Numbered from the stretch's first letter, positions 43,609 through 53,049 are shown. The stretch: 64,000 nucleotides of DNA from Vibrio harveyi NBRC 15634 = ATCC 14126 = KCTC 12724 (GCF_001591145.1 NZ_BCUF01000027.1:1-64000), one strand, 5' to 3'. The notes: generated by a model from the sequence alone, not told the origin. Numbers and translations are program-made.

Positions 43609-45312
43609 TTAAGCTCTTGCGAACTTATAGGTACGGTAACCACCAAGTAGGTTACGTGCTTTAAATCCTGAATTGACCAGTTGACGATAAGCGACGTTAC
43701 CGCGCAAGCCGACCTGACAATAAATCACGATCTCTTTGTCTTTCGGCAGTTCATTCATGCGTTGACGAAGTTGGTCGACAGGAATATTGATCGCGCCTTC
43801 AATGAAACCTACGGATTCCAATTCTCCCGGATTACGAACATCAAGCAGCACTTGATCTTCTGACAGGTTGTCGATTTCATCAAAATGAATCGCTGTTGCG
43901 TCACCTTTCATGATGTTGTTCGCAACGAACGCCGCTTGGTTAATCACATCTTTCGCTGAACCATACGGCGGCGCGTAAGTGAGTTCAAGGTGTTGCAGTT
44001 GTTCTACGGTCATACCTGCACGCTGAGCAACTGCCATTACGTCGATACGTTTATCAACGCCATCTTTACCTACTGCTTGTGCACCTAAAATCTTTCCGGT
44101 TGCTGGATCAAACAACATTTTGAACGACACAGTTTCTGCGCCAGGGTAGTAACTCGCGTGGCTGGCTGTGTGGACATACACTTTTTCATAAGTGATGTTG
44201 TCACGTTTTAGCTGTTTCTCGTTTTTACCAGTAGAAGCGACGGCTAAATCAAAGATCTTGCAGATCGCCGTGCCTTGCGTACCTTGGTAAGTTTCTTGGC
44301 GACCAAGCATGTTGTCTGCAGCCATACGACCTTGACGGTTTGCTGGTCCCGCCAACGGAACAAGGGTTTGTTCGCCAGTGACAAAGTCTTTCTCTTCAAC
44401 CGCATCACCAACGGCATAGATAGAAGGATCGCTGGTCTGCATGTATTCGTTGGTGTAAATACCGCCTAGTGCACCAATTTGAAGACCGGCTTCTTGCGCG
44501 AGTTTTGTTTCAGGGCGTACACCAATTGCCATGATCAGGATATCGGTATCAAGCTGGTCACCATTGTTTAGAGACAGCGTCAGTTTTCCTTGAAGGTGTT
44601 GGTGTGTGTCATCTTCACCCGCTTCTATGTTAGCGACAGATTGGTTCGCCACAAATTCAACAGAAGATAGAGCAACGCCTAAGCGCAGGTCGACGCCTTT
44701 CTCTCGGATTTCTGCATGAGCAAAACCGGCCATTTCTCGGTCAACGGGCGTCATCACTTGATCCGCCATTTCAACCAATGTGGTTTTTACGCCAAGCTGG
44801 TGGAAGGCTTCCATCATTTCCAAACCGATGAAACCACCACCAACGACCGTAGCGTGTTCCACTTTGTTGGTTTCGATCGTCTTAATGATGTGATCCATAT
44901 CTGGAATATTGCGCAGCGAGTGCGTCAATGGGTTATCAATACCCGGAATAGGTGGCACAACTGGACCTGCACCAGGGCTCAGTAGAAGGAAGTCGTAGCT
45001 CTCTTGGTATTCTGAACCATCAAGCAGGTTCTTAACCGTAACCGTTTTATCTTGGCGGTTAATTGAAACCACTTCGTTCATCACACGAACATCAACATTG
45101 AAACGCGCTAAAAAGCTTTCAGGCGTTTGAAGAAGCAGTTTGCTGCGTTCTTGGATATCGCCACCAATGTGGTACGGCAAGCCACAGTTTGCAAATGACA
45201 CAAATGGACCGCGTTCAAACATAATGATTTCTGCGTCTTCACTAAGACGACGAGCGCGTGCTGCTGCAGATGCACCGCCAGCAACACCACCAATAATCAC
45301 GATTTTGCTCAT
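43609..45312 (-). CDS. CoA-disulfide reductase/rhodanese fusion (persulfide reductase type)
   Basis: A 567-residue FAD enzyme. N-terminal FAD motif IVIIGGVAGGASAAARARR, redox-active C43 in SFANCGLPYHIGG, NAD-binding region ATVVGGGFIGLEMMEAF near 155, a dimerisation domain, and a C-terminal rhodanese domain with active cysteine in IVIYCQVGLRG near 538. Such CoADR-Rhod fusions reduce CoA persulfides or polysulfides with NADH. It is divergent from an ArsR repressor gene and a pair of YeeE/YedE genes, which fits a sulfide or persulfide response unit. Confidence 0.9.
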   Translation of the reverse strand: MSKIVIIGGVAGGASAAARARRLSEDAEIIMFERGPFVSFANCGLPYHIGGDIQERSKLLLQTPESFLARFNVDVRVMNEVVSINRQDKTVTVKNLLDGSEYQESYDFLLLSPGAGPVVPPIPGIDNPLTHSLRNIPDMDHIIKTIETNKVEHATVVGGGFIGLEMMEAFHQLGVKTTLVEMADQVMTPVDREMAGFAHAEIREKGVDLRLGVALSSVEFVANQSVANIEAGEDDTHQHLQGKLTLSLNNGDQLDTDILIMAIGVRPETKLAQEAGLQIGALGGIYTNEYMQTSDPSIYAVGDAVEEKDFVTGEQTLVPLAGPANRQGRMAADNMLGRQETYQGTQGTAICKIFDLAVASTGKNEKQLKRDNITYEKVYVHTASHASYYPGAETVSFKMLFDPATGKILGAQAVGKDGVDKRIDVMAVAQRAGMTVEQLQHLELTYAPPYGSAKDVINQAAFVANNIMKGDATAIHFDEIDNLSEDQVLLDVRNPGELESVGFIEGAINIPVDQLRQRMNELPKDKEIVIYCQVGLRGNVAYRQLVNSGFKARNLLGGYRTYKFARA

Positions 45313-45372
45313 GGATTTCTCCTACTGAATGATCGAAAACGCCTACACCTTACTTAAATAATTTAGCTGTGT

Positions 45373-45426
45373 CTAATGTTAATTTAACTACATTAGCATT
45401 GACTTAATAACATTAATTAGTAATAT
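45373..45426 (+). promoter_or_regulatory. promoter and operator-like palindrome of the ArsR unit
   Basis: CTAATGT (45373-45379) is repeated inverted as ACATTAG (45390-45396). A promoter follows: TTGACT (45399-45404), 16 bases, TAATAT (45421-45426). More TAAT/ATTA palindromes overlap it. The site lies between the two divergent units and is a candidate operator for the ArsR repressor. Confidence 0.6.
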
Positions 45427-45463
45427 CTAATAAAACTTAACGTATTGATGAAGAGGCATAAGA

Positions 45464-45757
45464 ATGGGCGACAGTATGCTACAAAGTGCGACCGAAGCGA
45501 GTGAGCTACTTAAAATAATGGCTCATCCAGAGCGCTTAATCGTGATGTGCAAGCTTATTGAAGGCGAAAAAGGGGTCGGGGAACTGTTTGAAGGCTCAAC
45601 ATTAAGCCAATCAGCCTTTTCACAACACCTCACCGTATTGAGAAAACACGACATCATCAAAGCTCGAAAGGTTTCTCAGCAGGTGTTCTATTCGATTTCT
45701 GATGAAAGAGTTGGTCCGCTGATCGAGGCGTTTAACCAAGTTTTCTGTAAGCAGTAA
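45464..45757 (+). CDS. ArsR family repressor, BigR/SqrR/HlyU-like
   Basis: A 97-residue winged-helix protein (LLKIMAHPERLIVMCKLIEG, LSQSAFSQHLTVLRKHDIIK, QQVFYSISDE). C29 and C95 lie at the positions of the cysteine pair that forms a sulfur link in persulfide sensors such as SqrR and BigR, and that is also present in Vibrio HlyU. It should repress the divergent oxidoreductase and its own operon until persulfide is present. Metal sensing is less likely, as classic arsenic or zinc ligand motifs are absent. Confidence 0.87.
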   Translation: MGDSMLQSATEASELLKIMAHPERLIVMCKLIEGEKGVGELFEGSTLSQSAFSQHLTVLRKHDIIKARKVSQQVFYSISDERVGPLIEAFNQVFCKQ

Positions 45758-45783
45758 TTCAAAACTTTATACGGGTGATTGTT

Positions 45784-46185
45784 ATGTTTGAAGTTCCTTG
45801 GATGTCGCTTTTGGGCGGCGTCATGGTTGGCGCATCAGCGGTAGTATTGATGCTTTTCAATGGCAAGACCGCTGGAATCAGCGGGATCTTAAATGGTGCC
45901 GTTGAGAATGCGGACCGAGTTTGGCGAATTGTCTTCTTAATTGCGATGGCATTGGGCGGTGTGTTTGCTGTTTATGCTCTTGGCGGGTATGTACCAACTG
46001 AGTACAGCGGCTCTCTTGGTTTGGTTGTCGTTGCTGGTTTACTGGTTGGGGTCGGTACACGTATCGGTAATGGTTGCACAAGTGGTCATGGCATTTGTGG
46101 GATGGGGCGTTTCTCTATCCGTTCTGTAGTCGCAACGTGTACTTTTATGGCAACCGCCATGTTAACCGTCTTACTAGTCTCGTAA
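45784..46185 (+). CDS. YeeE/YedE family membrane protein (PmpA-like)
   Basis: A 133-residue membrane protein with about four helices. The signature GTRIGNGCTSGHGICGMGRFS near the C-terminus carries the conserved cysteines of sulfur-compound transporters (TsuA/PmpA type). ATG at 45784 is chosen; an in-frame GTG three codons earlier overlaps the ribosome site. It forms the first half of a split transporter with the next gene, 14 bases away. Confidence 0.85.
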   Translation: MFEVPWMSLLGGVMVGASAVVLMLFNGKTAGISGILNGAVENADRVWRIVFLIAMALGGVFAVYALGGYVPTEYSGSLGLVVVAGLLVGVGTRIGNGCTSGHGICGMGRFSIRSVVATCTFMATAMLTVLLVS

Positions 46186-46199
46186 GGAATAGTGTCGTT

Positions 46200-46640
46200 A
46201 TGAAAACTCAGGTAATGAAAAGTATTAAGCAAATTTCTATCGTTGCATTTTCTGGTGCGCTCTTCGGTATTGGTATGGTGATTTCCGGTATGGCTGATCC
46301 GGCAAAAGTGATCGGCTTCCTCGATATTACCGGCGCGTGGGACCCAAGCTTAGCCTTCGTTATGGGCGGAGCACTTGCGGTGTTCGTTCCTGCTTATCTT
46401 TTATTAATAAAGCCAAGAAGCGAATCTGTGTTTGGTGATGAGATTGTATGTCCAACTTCTAAAACGATAGACAAAAAGCTAGTTGGTGGTGCAGCACTGT
46501 TTGGTATTGGTTGGGGCTTATTGGGTGTGTGTCCTGGTCCTGCGGTTGCCAGCCTTTTCACTGGCAATACACAAGTCCTGCTATTTATAGCGGCAATGTT
46601 GGTTGGGTCATTCACCGCTAAAAGAATGGTTCATCGCTAA
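46200..46640 (+). CDS. YeeE/YedE family membrane protein (PmpB-like)
   Basis: A 146-residue protein with about four helices: FSGALFGIGMVISGMADPAKVIGFLD near the N-terminus (key part GMADP) and GIGWGLLGVCPGPA with a conserved cysteine. It completes the split sulfur-compound transporter. The ATG at 46200 follows TAAGGAATAG; longer frames overlap the previous gene and lack the family start. It is convergent with the nuclease gene, 14 bases apart. Confidence 0.86.
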   Translation: MKTQVMKSIKQISIVAFSGALFGIGMVISGMADPAKVIGFLDITGAWDPSLAFVMGGALAVFVPAYLLLIKPRSESVFGDEIVCPTSKTIDKKLVGGAALFGIGWGLLGVCPGPAVASLFTGNTQVLLFIAAMLVGSFTAKRMVHR

Positions 46641-46654
46641 AGAAAGTATCAACG

Positions 46655-47518
46655 TTAAAAAGAGAGCGTCGTAGATACCGGGCAATGATCACTCAGTTTG
46701 TAGTCGAGCACATCTTGTGTTTTGAAAACAGTTTGAACACCAGACGACGCCTTTAAATCACCACTCACAATAATGTGGTCTATCACCGAGCGGAATTGGT
46801 GGGTTTTATTCGGATTACGATTAGAACGCACTTTACATTCCGCTTTGGTATTTTTGGTCACTAACTTAGCATCGGTATTGTCCGATAGTACTTCCCATAA
46901 CCAATCTCCTCGGTAACCCAAATTGTGGTTAAAGTCGCCAAGCACCACATATTGTTGTTTGTTGTCTTCGCGCGCTTTTATCCACTTAGCTAGTGCCTGT
47001 CCTTGTTGTTTCACTATCTTACAGTCGCGGTTATTGCGATATGCGCCACTGCAACCCGCTTTTAGATGCACAGAGAGTAGGTGAGTCTCGTTGTCTTGGT
47101 TTGGATTCAAAACAAGGTAGCTGGCGAAGCGGAGCTTGCTGTTGCCTCGTGTGATAGAAAAGTCTGGTTTGTCCAACACGCTCATACCATTACGTACCGC
47201 AAAACCGGTGTATTGATTGGTGTCATTGAACTGAAGGTGTCGGTTGGAGGCGTTTGAACGATCGGACAGATAAATAGTGAAATCATTGCCAACGGCTTTT
47301 TGGATGGCAGCAGCACTTTCGACTTCTTGAAAAGCAAGAATGTCGGCTTGTGTTTTATCCACATAGTGGGTCAGTTTTTCAAAATCTTGTGGTGTTCTCG
47401 AAACTTTTCCACCATCTATAGATAACCATTCAATATTCCAACTGGTTAAGTTGATGGAATTTTGAGCGAATGAAAGAGAACTAAAAAGTAATATCGTCGT
47501 AACAAAAAGTGATCGCAT
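46655..47518 (-). CDS. exported endonuclease/exonuclease/phosphatase family protein
   Basis: A 287-residue protein with a signal peptide (MRSLFVTTILLFSSLSFA). The fold's motifs are seen: LTSWNIEW, DILAFQEVE (catalytic glutamate), HLLSVHLKAGC, VVLGDFNHN and the terminal LSDHCPV (catalytic Asp-His). This suggests a metal-dependent nuclease or phosphodiesterase outside the cytoplasm, perhaps for use of extracellular DNA. The ATG of MRSLF is chosen, because the upstream GTG lies inside AGGAGTG. Confidence 0.87.
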   Translation of the reverse strand: MRSLFVTTILLFSSLSFAQNSINLTSWNIEWLSIDGGKVSRTPQDFEKLTHYVDKTQADILAFQEVESAAAIQKAVGNDFTIYLSDRSNASNRHLQFNDTNQYTGFAVRNGMSVLDKPDFSITRGNSKLRFASYLVLNPNQDNETHLLSVHLKAGCSGAYRNNRDCKIVKQQGQALAKWIKAREDNKQQYVVLGDFNHNLGYRGDWLWEVLSDNTDAKLVTKNTKAECKVRSNRNPNKTHQFRSVIDHIIVSGDLKASSGVQTVFKTQDVLDYKLSDHCPVSTTLSF

Positions 47519-47691
47519 TTTGGTCTGTTGCACTCCTATTATTTAGCGCATTCCTTTCCATCCTTTATCCTATAAGACCTCGAAAAAAAGCAAGTGGATT
47601 TCGCTCCAATTTTGCAATTTTCACAGTTTTCTTCGCAACTGAGATCAACGCCAATAAGATCGATTTGTTCTTGTTCGCTACCCATTTTTTA

Positions 47692-47705
47692 TTGATCAAA
47701 ATCAA
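47692..47705. promoter_or_regulatory. FNR box, nrdD promoter
   Basis: TTGAT-CAAA-ATCAA is a perfect match to the FNR consensus. A site at -41.5 puts the start near 47740, with TTAAAT (47728-47733) as -10. Confidence 0.8.
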
Positions 47706-47736
47706 TGTTTTCAATTGGTGCTTCTCGTTAAATACG

Positions 47737-47783
47737 CCACAATATATTGTGTCATCAGAATAAGAAATAACCCCATATAGTGT
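47737..47783. promoter_or_regulatory. tandem NrdR boxes, nrdD promoter
   Basis: Box 1 CCACAATATATTGTGT (47737-47752) matches the NrdR consensus at 15 of 16 positions. A weaker second box ends with CATATAGTGT at 47783, exactly 31 bases downstream, the three-turn spacing known for NrdR pairs. The predicted start lies inside box 1, so NrdR should repress. Confidence 0.72.
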
Positions 47784-47826
47784 ATTTGTGGATAAGTCTG
47801 TGAGTATTTTGGGGTAAGGAGAAAAA

Positions 47827-49947
47827 GTGAAACCAATCGTAATCAAGCGTGACGGCTCAAGAGCTCCGTTTAACAGGGACCGTATTCAAGCAGCAGTAGA
47901 AGCAGCAGCGGAAAACAAAGACAAAGATGTCGCCATTTATGCACTAAATGTTGCTCTGGCAGTTGAGTTACAGCTTCAGGATCACGATGAAGTTCACATC
48001 CATGAGATTCAAGACTTAGTCGAGAATGAACTCATGCAAGGTCCTTACAAAGCCCTAGCACGTTCTTACATCGAATACCGCCACGATCGCGACATCGCTC
48101 GTGAAAAACAAAGCGCATTGACTCGCGAAATCGAAGGTCTGATTGAAGAAAGCAACCTAGACCTAATCAACGAGAACGCGAACAAAGACGGTAAAGTGAT
48201 TCCGACTCAACGTGACTTGTTGGCTGGTATCGTAGCGAAACACTACGCGAAGACACACATCCTTCCTCGCGATGTGGTTCAAGCACACGAAGTGGGTGAC
48301 ATTCACTACCACGATTTGGATTACGCTCCGTTCTTCCCAATGTTTAACTGTATGCTTATCGATCTTAAAGGCATGCTAACGCACGGCTTTAAAATGGGTA
48401 ACGCTGAGATTGATACGCCAAAATCAATCTCGACTGCAACAGCAGTAACGGCACAGATCATTGCTCAAGTAGCGAGCCACATTTACGGCGGTACAACCAT
48501 CAACCGTATTGATGAAGTTCTAGAACCGTACGTAATCACAAGCTACGAGAAACACTTAGAGATCGCAAAAGAGTGGAACATTGCTGAACCAGAAGAGTTC
48601 GCAAAAGCACGCACTGAAAAAGAATGTTACGACGCGTTCCAATCTCTAGAATACGAAGTAAACACGCTACACACAGCGAACGGTCAAACCCCATTCGTTA
48701 CGTTTGGTTTTGGTCTTGGTACAAGCTGGGCATCACGCCTTATCCAGAAGTCTATTCTGAAGAACCGTATTGCAGGTCTAGGTAAGAACCGTAAAACGGC
48801 GGTATTCCCTAAACTGGTATTCGGTATCAAAGATGGTCTGAACCACAAATCAGAAGATCCAAACTACGACATCAAGCAACTTGCGCTTGAGTGTGCGTCT
48901 AAGCGTATGTACCCAGACATTCTTAACTACGACAAAGTAGTAGAAGTAACGGGTTCATTCAAAACGCCAATGGGCTGTCGTAGCTTCCTTGGTACTTACG
49001 AAGAAAACGGCGAGTTGATTCACGAAGGTCGTAACAACCTTGGCGTAGTAAGCTTGAACCTTCCTCGTATCGCTATTCGTGCAAACGGCAGCGAAGAGAA
49101 ATTCTACGAGCTTCTAAACGACCGCCTACGTCTTGCTCGTAAAGCGCTAGAGACACGTATCACTCGTCTAGAAAACGTGAAAGCACGTGTTGCACCAATC
49201 CTTTACATGGAAGGTGCGTGTGGTGTTCGCCTGAAAGCTGACGACTCAATCGCAGATATCTTCAAAAACGGTCGTGCGTCTATTTCTCTTGGTTACATCG
49301 GTGTACACGAGACAATTAACGCGCTATTCGGTACAGAAGCGCACGTTTACGATGACGCTGTGCTGCGTGAAAAAGCAGTAGCAATCATCAAGCACTTGAA
49401 AGACACAGTAAACGGTTGGGCAGAAGATACTGGTTACGGTTTCAGCCTATACGCAACGCCAAGTGAGAACCTATGTAGCCGTTTCTGCCGCATCGACGCG
49501 AAAGAATTCGGCGTAATTGAAGGTGTAACAGACAAGGGTTACTACACCAACAGCTTCCACCTAGATGTTGAGAAGAAGGTGAACCCGTACGACAAGATCG
49601 ACTTTGAGATGCCTTACCCAGAAATCTCAAGCGGTGGCTTTATCTGTTACGGCGAGTTCCCGAACATGCAACGTAACGTTGAAGCACTAGAAAACGTATG
49701 GGACTACAGTTACACCCGCGTACCTTACTACGGTACAAACACGCCAATTGATGAGTGTTACGAGTGTGGCTACAACGGCGAGTTTGACTGTACAAGTAAA
49801 GGTTTCACTTGCCCAAGCTGTGGCAACCACGATTCAACCAAAGTGTCAGTGACACGCCGTGTTTGTGGCTACCTAGGCAGCCCAGATGCGCGTCCGTTTA
49901 ACTTCGGTAAGCAAGAAGAAGTGAAGCGTCGAGTTAAGCACCTGTAA
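47827..49947 (+). CDS. nrdD: anaerobic ribonucleoside-triphosphate reductase
   Basis: A 706-residue glycyl radical enzyme making deoxyribonucleotides without oxygen. It has an N-terminal ATP-cone (KPIVIKRDGSRAPFNRDRIQ), the catalytic barrel, four zinc cysteines (YECGYNGEFDC and FTCPSCG near 655-680), and the C-terminal radical site RRVCGYLGSPDARPFN. Family length and motifs are normal. nrdG, its activase, follows. The FNR and NrdR sites upstream indicate control by oxygen and by nucleotide pools. Confidence 0.97.
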   Translation: MKPIVIKRDGSRAPFNRDRIQAAVEAAAENKDKDVAIYALNVALAVELQLQDHDEVHIHEIQDLVENELMQGPYKALARSYIEYRHDRDIAREKQSALTREIEGLIEESNLDLINENANKDGKVIPTQRDLLAGIVAKHYAKTHILPRDVVQAHEVGDIHYHDLDYAPFFPMFNCMLIDLKGMLTHGFKMGNAEIDTPKSISTATAVTAQIIAQVASHIYGGTTINRIDEVLEPYVITSYEKHLEIAKEWNIAEPEEFAKARTEKECYDAFQSLEYEVNTLHTANGQTPFVTFGFGLGTSWASRLIQKSILKNRIAGLGKNRKTAVFPKLVFGIKDGLNHKSEDPNYDIKQLALECASKRMYPDILNYDKVVEVTGSFKTPMGCRSFLGTYEENGELIHEGRNNLGVVSLNLPRIAIRANGSEEKFYELLNDRLRLARKALETRITRLENVKARVAPILYMEGACGVRLKADDSIADIFKNGRASISLGYIGVHETINALFGTEAHVYDDAVLREKAVAIIKHLKDTVNGWAEDTGYGFSLYATPSENLCSRFCRIDAKEFGVIEGVTDKGYYTNSFHLDVEKKVNPYDKIDFEMPYPEISSGGFICYGEFPNMQRNVEALENVWDYSYTRVPYYGTNTPIDECYECGYNGEFDCTSKGFTCPSCGNHDSTKVSVTRRVCGYLGSPDARPFNFGKQEEVKRRVKHL

Positions 49948-49975
49948 GGTTCACTTAAGCTCAAACCTAATAATG

Positions 49976-50010
49976 AAAATCAACCTGTCGTGGGTTGATT
50001 TTCTTTTCTA
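49976..50010 (+). terminator. hairpin between nrdD and nrdG
   Basis: AAAATCAACC pairs with GGTTGATTTT, followed by CTTTTC. It may lower nrdG expression relative to nrdD. Confidence 0.78.
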
Positions 50011-50032
50011 GCCAGCAAAACAAGGCACGATT

Positions 50033-50503
50033 ATGAACTACCACCAATACTATCCAATCGACGTTGTTAATGGACCAGGTACACGCTGCACGCTGTTTGT
50101 GTCGGGCTGTGTACACCAGTGCCGCGGCTGTTATAACCAGTCGACGCAACGCTTGGATTCTGGTGTGTTTTTCACGCAAGAAGCGGAAGACAAAATCATT
50201 GCAGACCTAAACGACACACGCATCAAACGTCGTGGTTTATCTCTGTCTGGTGGTGATCCTTTGCATCCAGCGAACGTGCCGCACATTCTTAAGCTTGTAA
50301 AACGAGTAAGAGAAGAGTGCCCAGGCAAAGATATTTGGGTTTGGACAGGTTACACGCTTGAAGAGCTAGACGATGCGCAGCGCGAAGTGACGCAATACAT
50401 CGACACATTAATCGATGGCAAATACGAGCAAGATAAACGAGACCTCAACCTAGAATGGCGAGGCAGCTCGAATCAAATTATCCATCGATTTACTGAGCTT
50501 TAA
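50033..50503 (+). CDS. nrdG: anaerobic ribonucleotide reductase activating protein
   Basis: A 156-residue radical SAM protein. The cluster motif SGCVHQCRGCYN (CxxxCxxC) lies near residues 24-33, followed by LSLSGGDPL and WVWTGYT. It generates the glycyl radical on NrdD. It follows nrdD across a hairpin. Confidence 0.96.
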   Translation: MNYHQYYPIDVVNGPGTRCTLFVSGCVHQCRGCYNQSTQRLDSGVFFTQEAEDKIIADLNDTRIKRRGLSLSGGDPLHPANVPHILKLVKRVREECPGKDIWVWTGYTLEELDDAQREVTQYIDTLIDGKYEQDKRDLNLEWRGSSNQIIHRFTEL

Positions 50504-50532
50504 GCGTTCCAACTCAAGAAAAGCCAAACATA

Positions 50533-50569
50533 AAAAGGGCACATTCGGATATTTCGAATGTGCCCTTTT
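50533..50569 (+). terminator. terminator of nrdG
   Basis: AAAAGGGCACATTCG (50533-50547) pairs perfectly with CGAATGTGCCCTTTT (50555-50569). Confidence 0.9.
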
Positions 50570-50650
50570 GGTGTGAGTTCTTTTTAAGCTTTGATTGATG
50601 AAGTCGTTCTGTTTTGAGCTCAACTCAACAACTATAGCATAACGATGCAG

Positions 50651-52036
50651 TTACGCTGTCACACTAGTGTCATCATCAACCATGTTATTAATCCATCGCT
50701 TAGACTGAATTCGGTGAGTCGTTAGAATGCCTTTTACTAATTCTTCGACCAGTAGGGACATCAACACCCAATGCAGTGGTAAACCTAACACCATCCCAGT
50801 GTAGTAGGTAAGCGGTATACCAATCGCCCATTGACCAAACGTGTCAATGAAGATGCTATAGCGAATATCAGCGCCGCTCTTTAATACGCCTCCGATACCA
50901 ACCATATTAAACACTCGCAGTATCATGCCTAATGCGAGTACCAAACATACATTTAACGCCATTTGTTTGTCTGTGAGCGGGCTCATCTCTAACAAATTCA
51001 AAATCAAAGGTGAACAAATCCATACGGCAAAGAACAAAATGGTTGCCAACACTGCGCTCGTTAATACATACCACCAAGCGGTTTTCTCTACACGGTCATA
51101 TTGTTGGGCACCAATGTCATTCCCCAACAGTACAGAAGCGGCAACAGCGAATCCCATAAAGGTTGAAATTAATACGCCTTCAATTGGTGATAGGAACGAG
51201 ATAATCGCCAGTTCTGTTACGCCCAACTGACCATAAATGATGCTGTAGACAATCAAACCGCCAGTCCACAACGCATCGTGGATCAGCATTGGCATAGAAA
51301 CTTTGAAATATTTGTTTCGATACTTCTTTACTGTGCCTTCACGCCAATCTGAGCGAGTAGGGAGCAGATGTGAATACCGACGACAAAAGAAGTAAACCAG
51401 CACCGCAGTTTGGAAAAAGCGTGAGATAAAAGTACCGACTGCAGCCCCAAATACACCCCATTGTGGAAATCCTAGCAAGCCAAAGATCAAAACCGCATTG
51501 AGGAAAACGTTCACGATGATAGCGGCAATACTGACGTAAGTCGGCATCTTTGCCTCACCGACGGATCTCAACACCGACTCAATAGGAACGACAACAGCCG
51601 TGCCTATCAAACTCAAGCCTGTGATGACTAAGTATTCTCTCGCATAACCAACATACTCAGGATCGTCCGCCATAAAAGAGACGATTTCTTTGTCATAAAC
51701 CACGTACAGCCAAATGAATGGCAAAGTAACTACCAGCGAAATAAACCAGGATTGGGCGAGTGTTCTGCGTATGCCAGAGAGGTTTCCAGAGCCATAATAT
51801 TGAGAGGCTAAAACCGTTACTGCACCACACAATCCAAACACCACGGCGAGATTAAAGAAAAAGATTCGGTTACCAACGCCAACCGCCGCTGTTGCCGATT
51901 CACCTAACTGACTCACCATAAAAATGTCCACTGCGCCGAGCAGTGAAAACAGCATGGATTGCAGCGATACAGGAACGCCGAGCGCAATCAGTTTTTTCCA
52001 AAATGCTTTGTCTATGTATTGACGTGTTAAGAGCAT
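50651..52036 (-). CDS. MATE family efflux transporter (copy 2)
   Basis: A 461-residue inner membrane antiporter of about twelve helices, homologous to the MATE protein at 15.3-16.7 kb (here LGVPVSLQSMLFSLLGAVDI and TAAVGVGNR). The substrate is unknown. Like copy 1, it is divergent from an AraC-type gene. The two proteins have equal length but clearly differ in sequence, so the duplication is old or the modules came separately. Confidence 0.88.
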   Translation of the reverse strand: MLLTRQYIDKAFWKKLIALGVPVSLQSMLFSLLGAVDIFMVSQLGESATAAVGVGNRIFFFNLAVVFGLCGAVTVLASQYYGSGNLSGIRRTLAQSWFISLVVTLPFIWLYVVYDKEIVSFMADDPEYVGYAREYLVITGLSLIGTAVVVPIESVLRSVGEAKMPTYVSIAAIIVNVFLNAVLIFGLLGFPQWGVFGAAVGTFISRFFQTAVLVYFFCRRYSHLLPTRSDWREGTVKKYRNKYFKVSMPMLIHDALWTGGLIVYSIIYGQLGVTELAIISFLSPIEGVLISTFMGFAVAASVLLGNDIGAQQYDRVEKTAWWYVLTSAVLATILFFAVWICSPLILNLLEMSPLTDKQMALNVCLVLALGMILRVFNMVGIGGVLKSGADIRYSIFIDTFGQWAIGIPLTYYTGMVLGLPLHWVLMSLLVEELVKGILTTHRIQSKRWINNMVDDDTSVTA

Positions 52037-52164
52037 CGCATTTCTCCTCTAAGAACAATGCGAGTAGTTTATCCGTATGATTTGGCGGTGTATTTTTCGA
52101 AGACATCCAAAAGTTTTGTCAAACTATCCAGTGTTTATCGGTGGTTTGATAGAACACGTTTGCC

Positions 52165-53049
52165 GTGAGTGCATTTGTGAGCCATCGAATCATGGAAGAG
52201 AAGCAAGAACGTTACACCATTTCAGAAAAGACCTATCAAGAGTTCATCGACCACACTCGCGTGCTTGCTCTTGAAGAAAGAGGCATCGTCCAATGTGGAA
52301 TTGCTACTTGTCGAGAGTTCTTTTCCGTTTATCGAAAAAACCAGAAGAAACACATGTTGTTGTACACGGTTCGTGGCAAAGGCTGGTTGGAGAGCGGAGC
52401 CTGTCGTTATGAACTGGAGCCAGGATCGTTAGTGATCGTGCCAGCAGGTATCGAAAATGGCTTTGGAATGGAAGACGAAACGTGGCAAATCGCGTGGGTG
52501 TTTCTTTCCCAAGATAAAGAATGGTCAATGGTGAATGACGAGATTGAGTATCAACTTACACCAGCGCCAGAAGTGATGTATTTCTGTATTCAGACTCTAT
52601 TGCGAAGTATCAATCTACCTATCGATTACGGTAGTGAAGTTGGCGCACACAGTGTTGCCCAGTTAGAGCTCATGCTGAATATGCCGCACTCAGATTCCAT
52701 ATCACGCAACCAGTTAAAGTTGCGCCGCGTATTCGATTTGGTTCAGAGACAACTCCATAAAGAATGGACGGTAGAACAACTTGCAGCCCTGTACCCATGT
52801 TCTGAACCCCACTTGCATCGTTTGACCCAGCAACAGTTTGGGCGAAGCCCAATGGCACACTTAACTCGTATGAGAATGGAGTATGCCGCGCGTTTGTTGC
52901 GCTCAACAGAGTGGTCAATTCAGCACATCGGTGAAATAGTAGGGTACCCAACAGGCGCAAATTTCAGTACACGATTTAAAGCTTGGTCCAACATGACTCC
53001 GCGCGAATTTAGGAAAAACGGTAAGCTAGACTCAAACTTCAATGAGTGA
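52165..53049 (+). CDS. AraC family transcriptional regulator (paired with MATE copy 2)
   Basis: A 294-residue protein with an N-terminal cupin-like domain (MLLYTVRGKGWLESGACRYE, LEPGSLVIVPAG) and a C-terminal AraC domain (WTVEQLAALYPCSEPHLHRL, then WSIQHIGEIVGYPTGANFSTRFKAWSNMTPREFRK). It resembles the regulator at 16.8 kb along the whole length. The start is GTG at 52165 or ATG at 52192; neither has a clear ribosome site. The MATE gene opposite is the likely target. Confidence 0.86.
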   Translation: MSAFVSHRIMEEKQERYTISEKTYQEFIDHTRVLALEERGIVQCGIATCREFFSVYRKNQKKHMLLYTVRGKGWLESGACRYELEPGSLVIVPAGIENGFGMEDETWQIAWVFLSQDKEWSMVNDEIEYQLTPAPEVMYFCIQTLLRSINLPIDYGSEVGAHSVAQLELMLNMPHSDSISRNQLKLRRVFDLVQRQLHKEWTVEQLAALYPCSEPHLHRLTQQQFGRSPMAHLTRMRMEYAARLLRSTEWSIQHIGEIVGYPTGANFSTRFKAWSNMTPREFRKNGKLDSNFNE

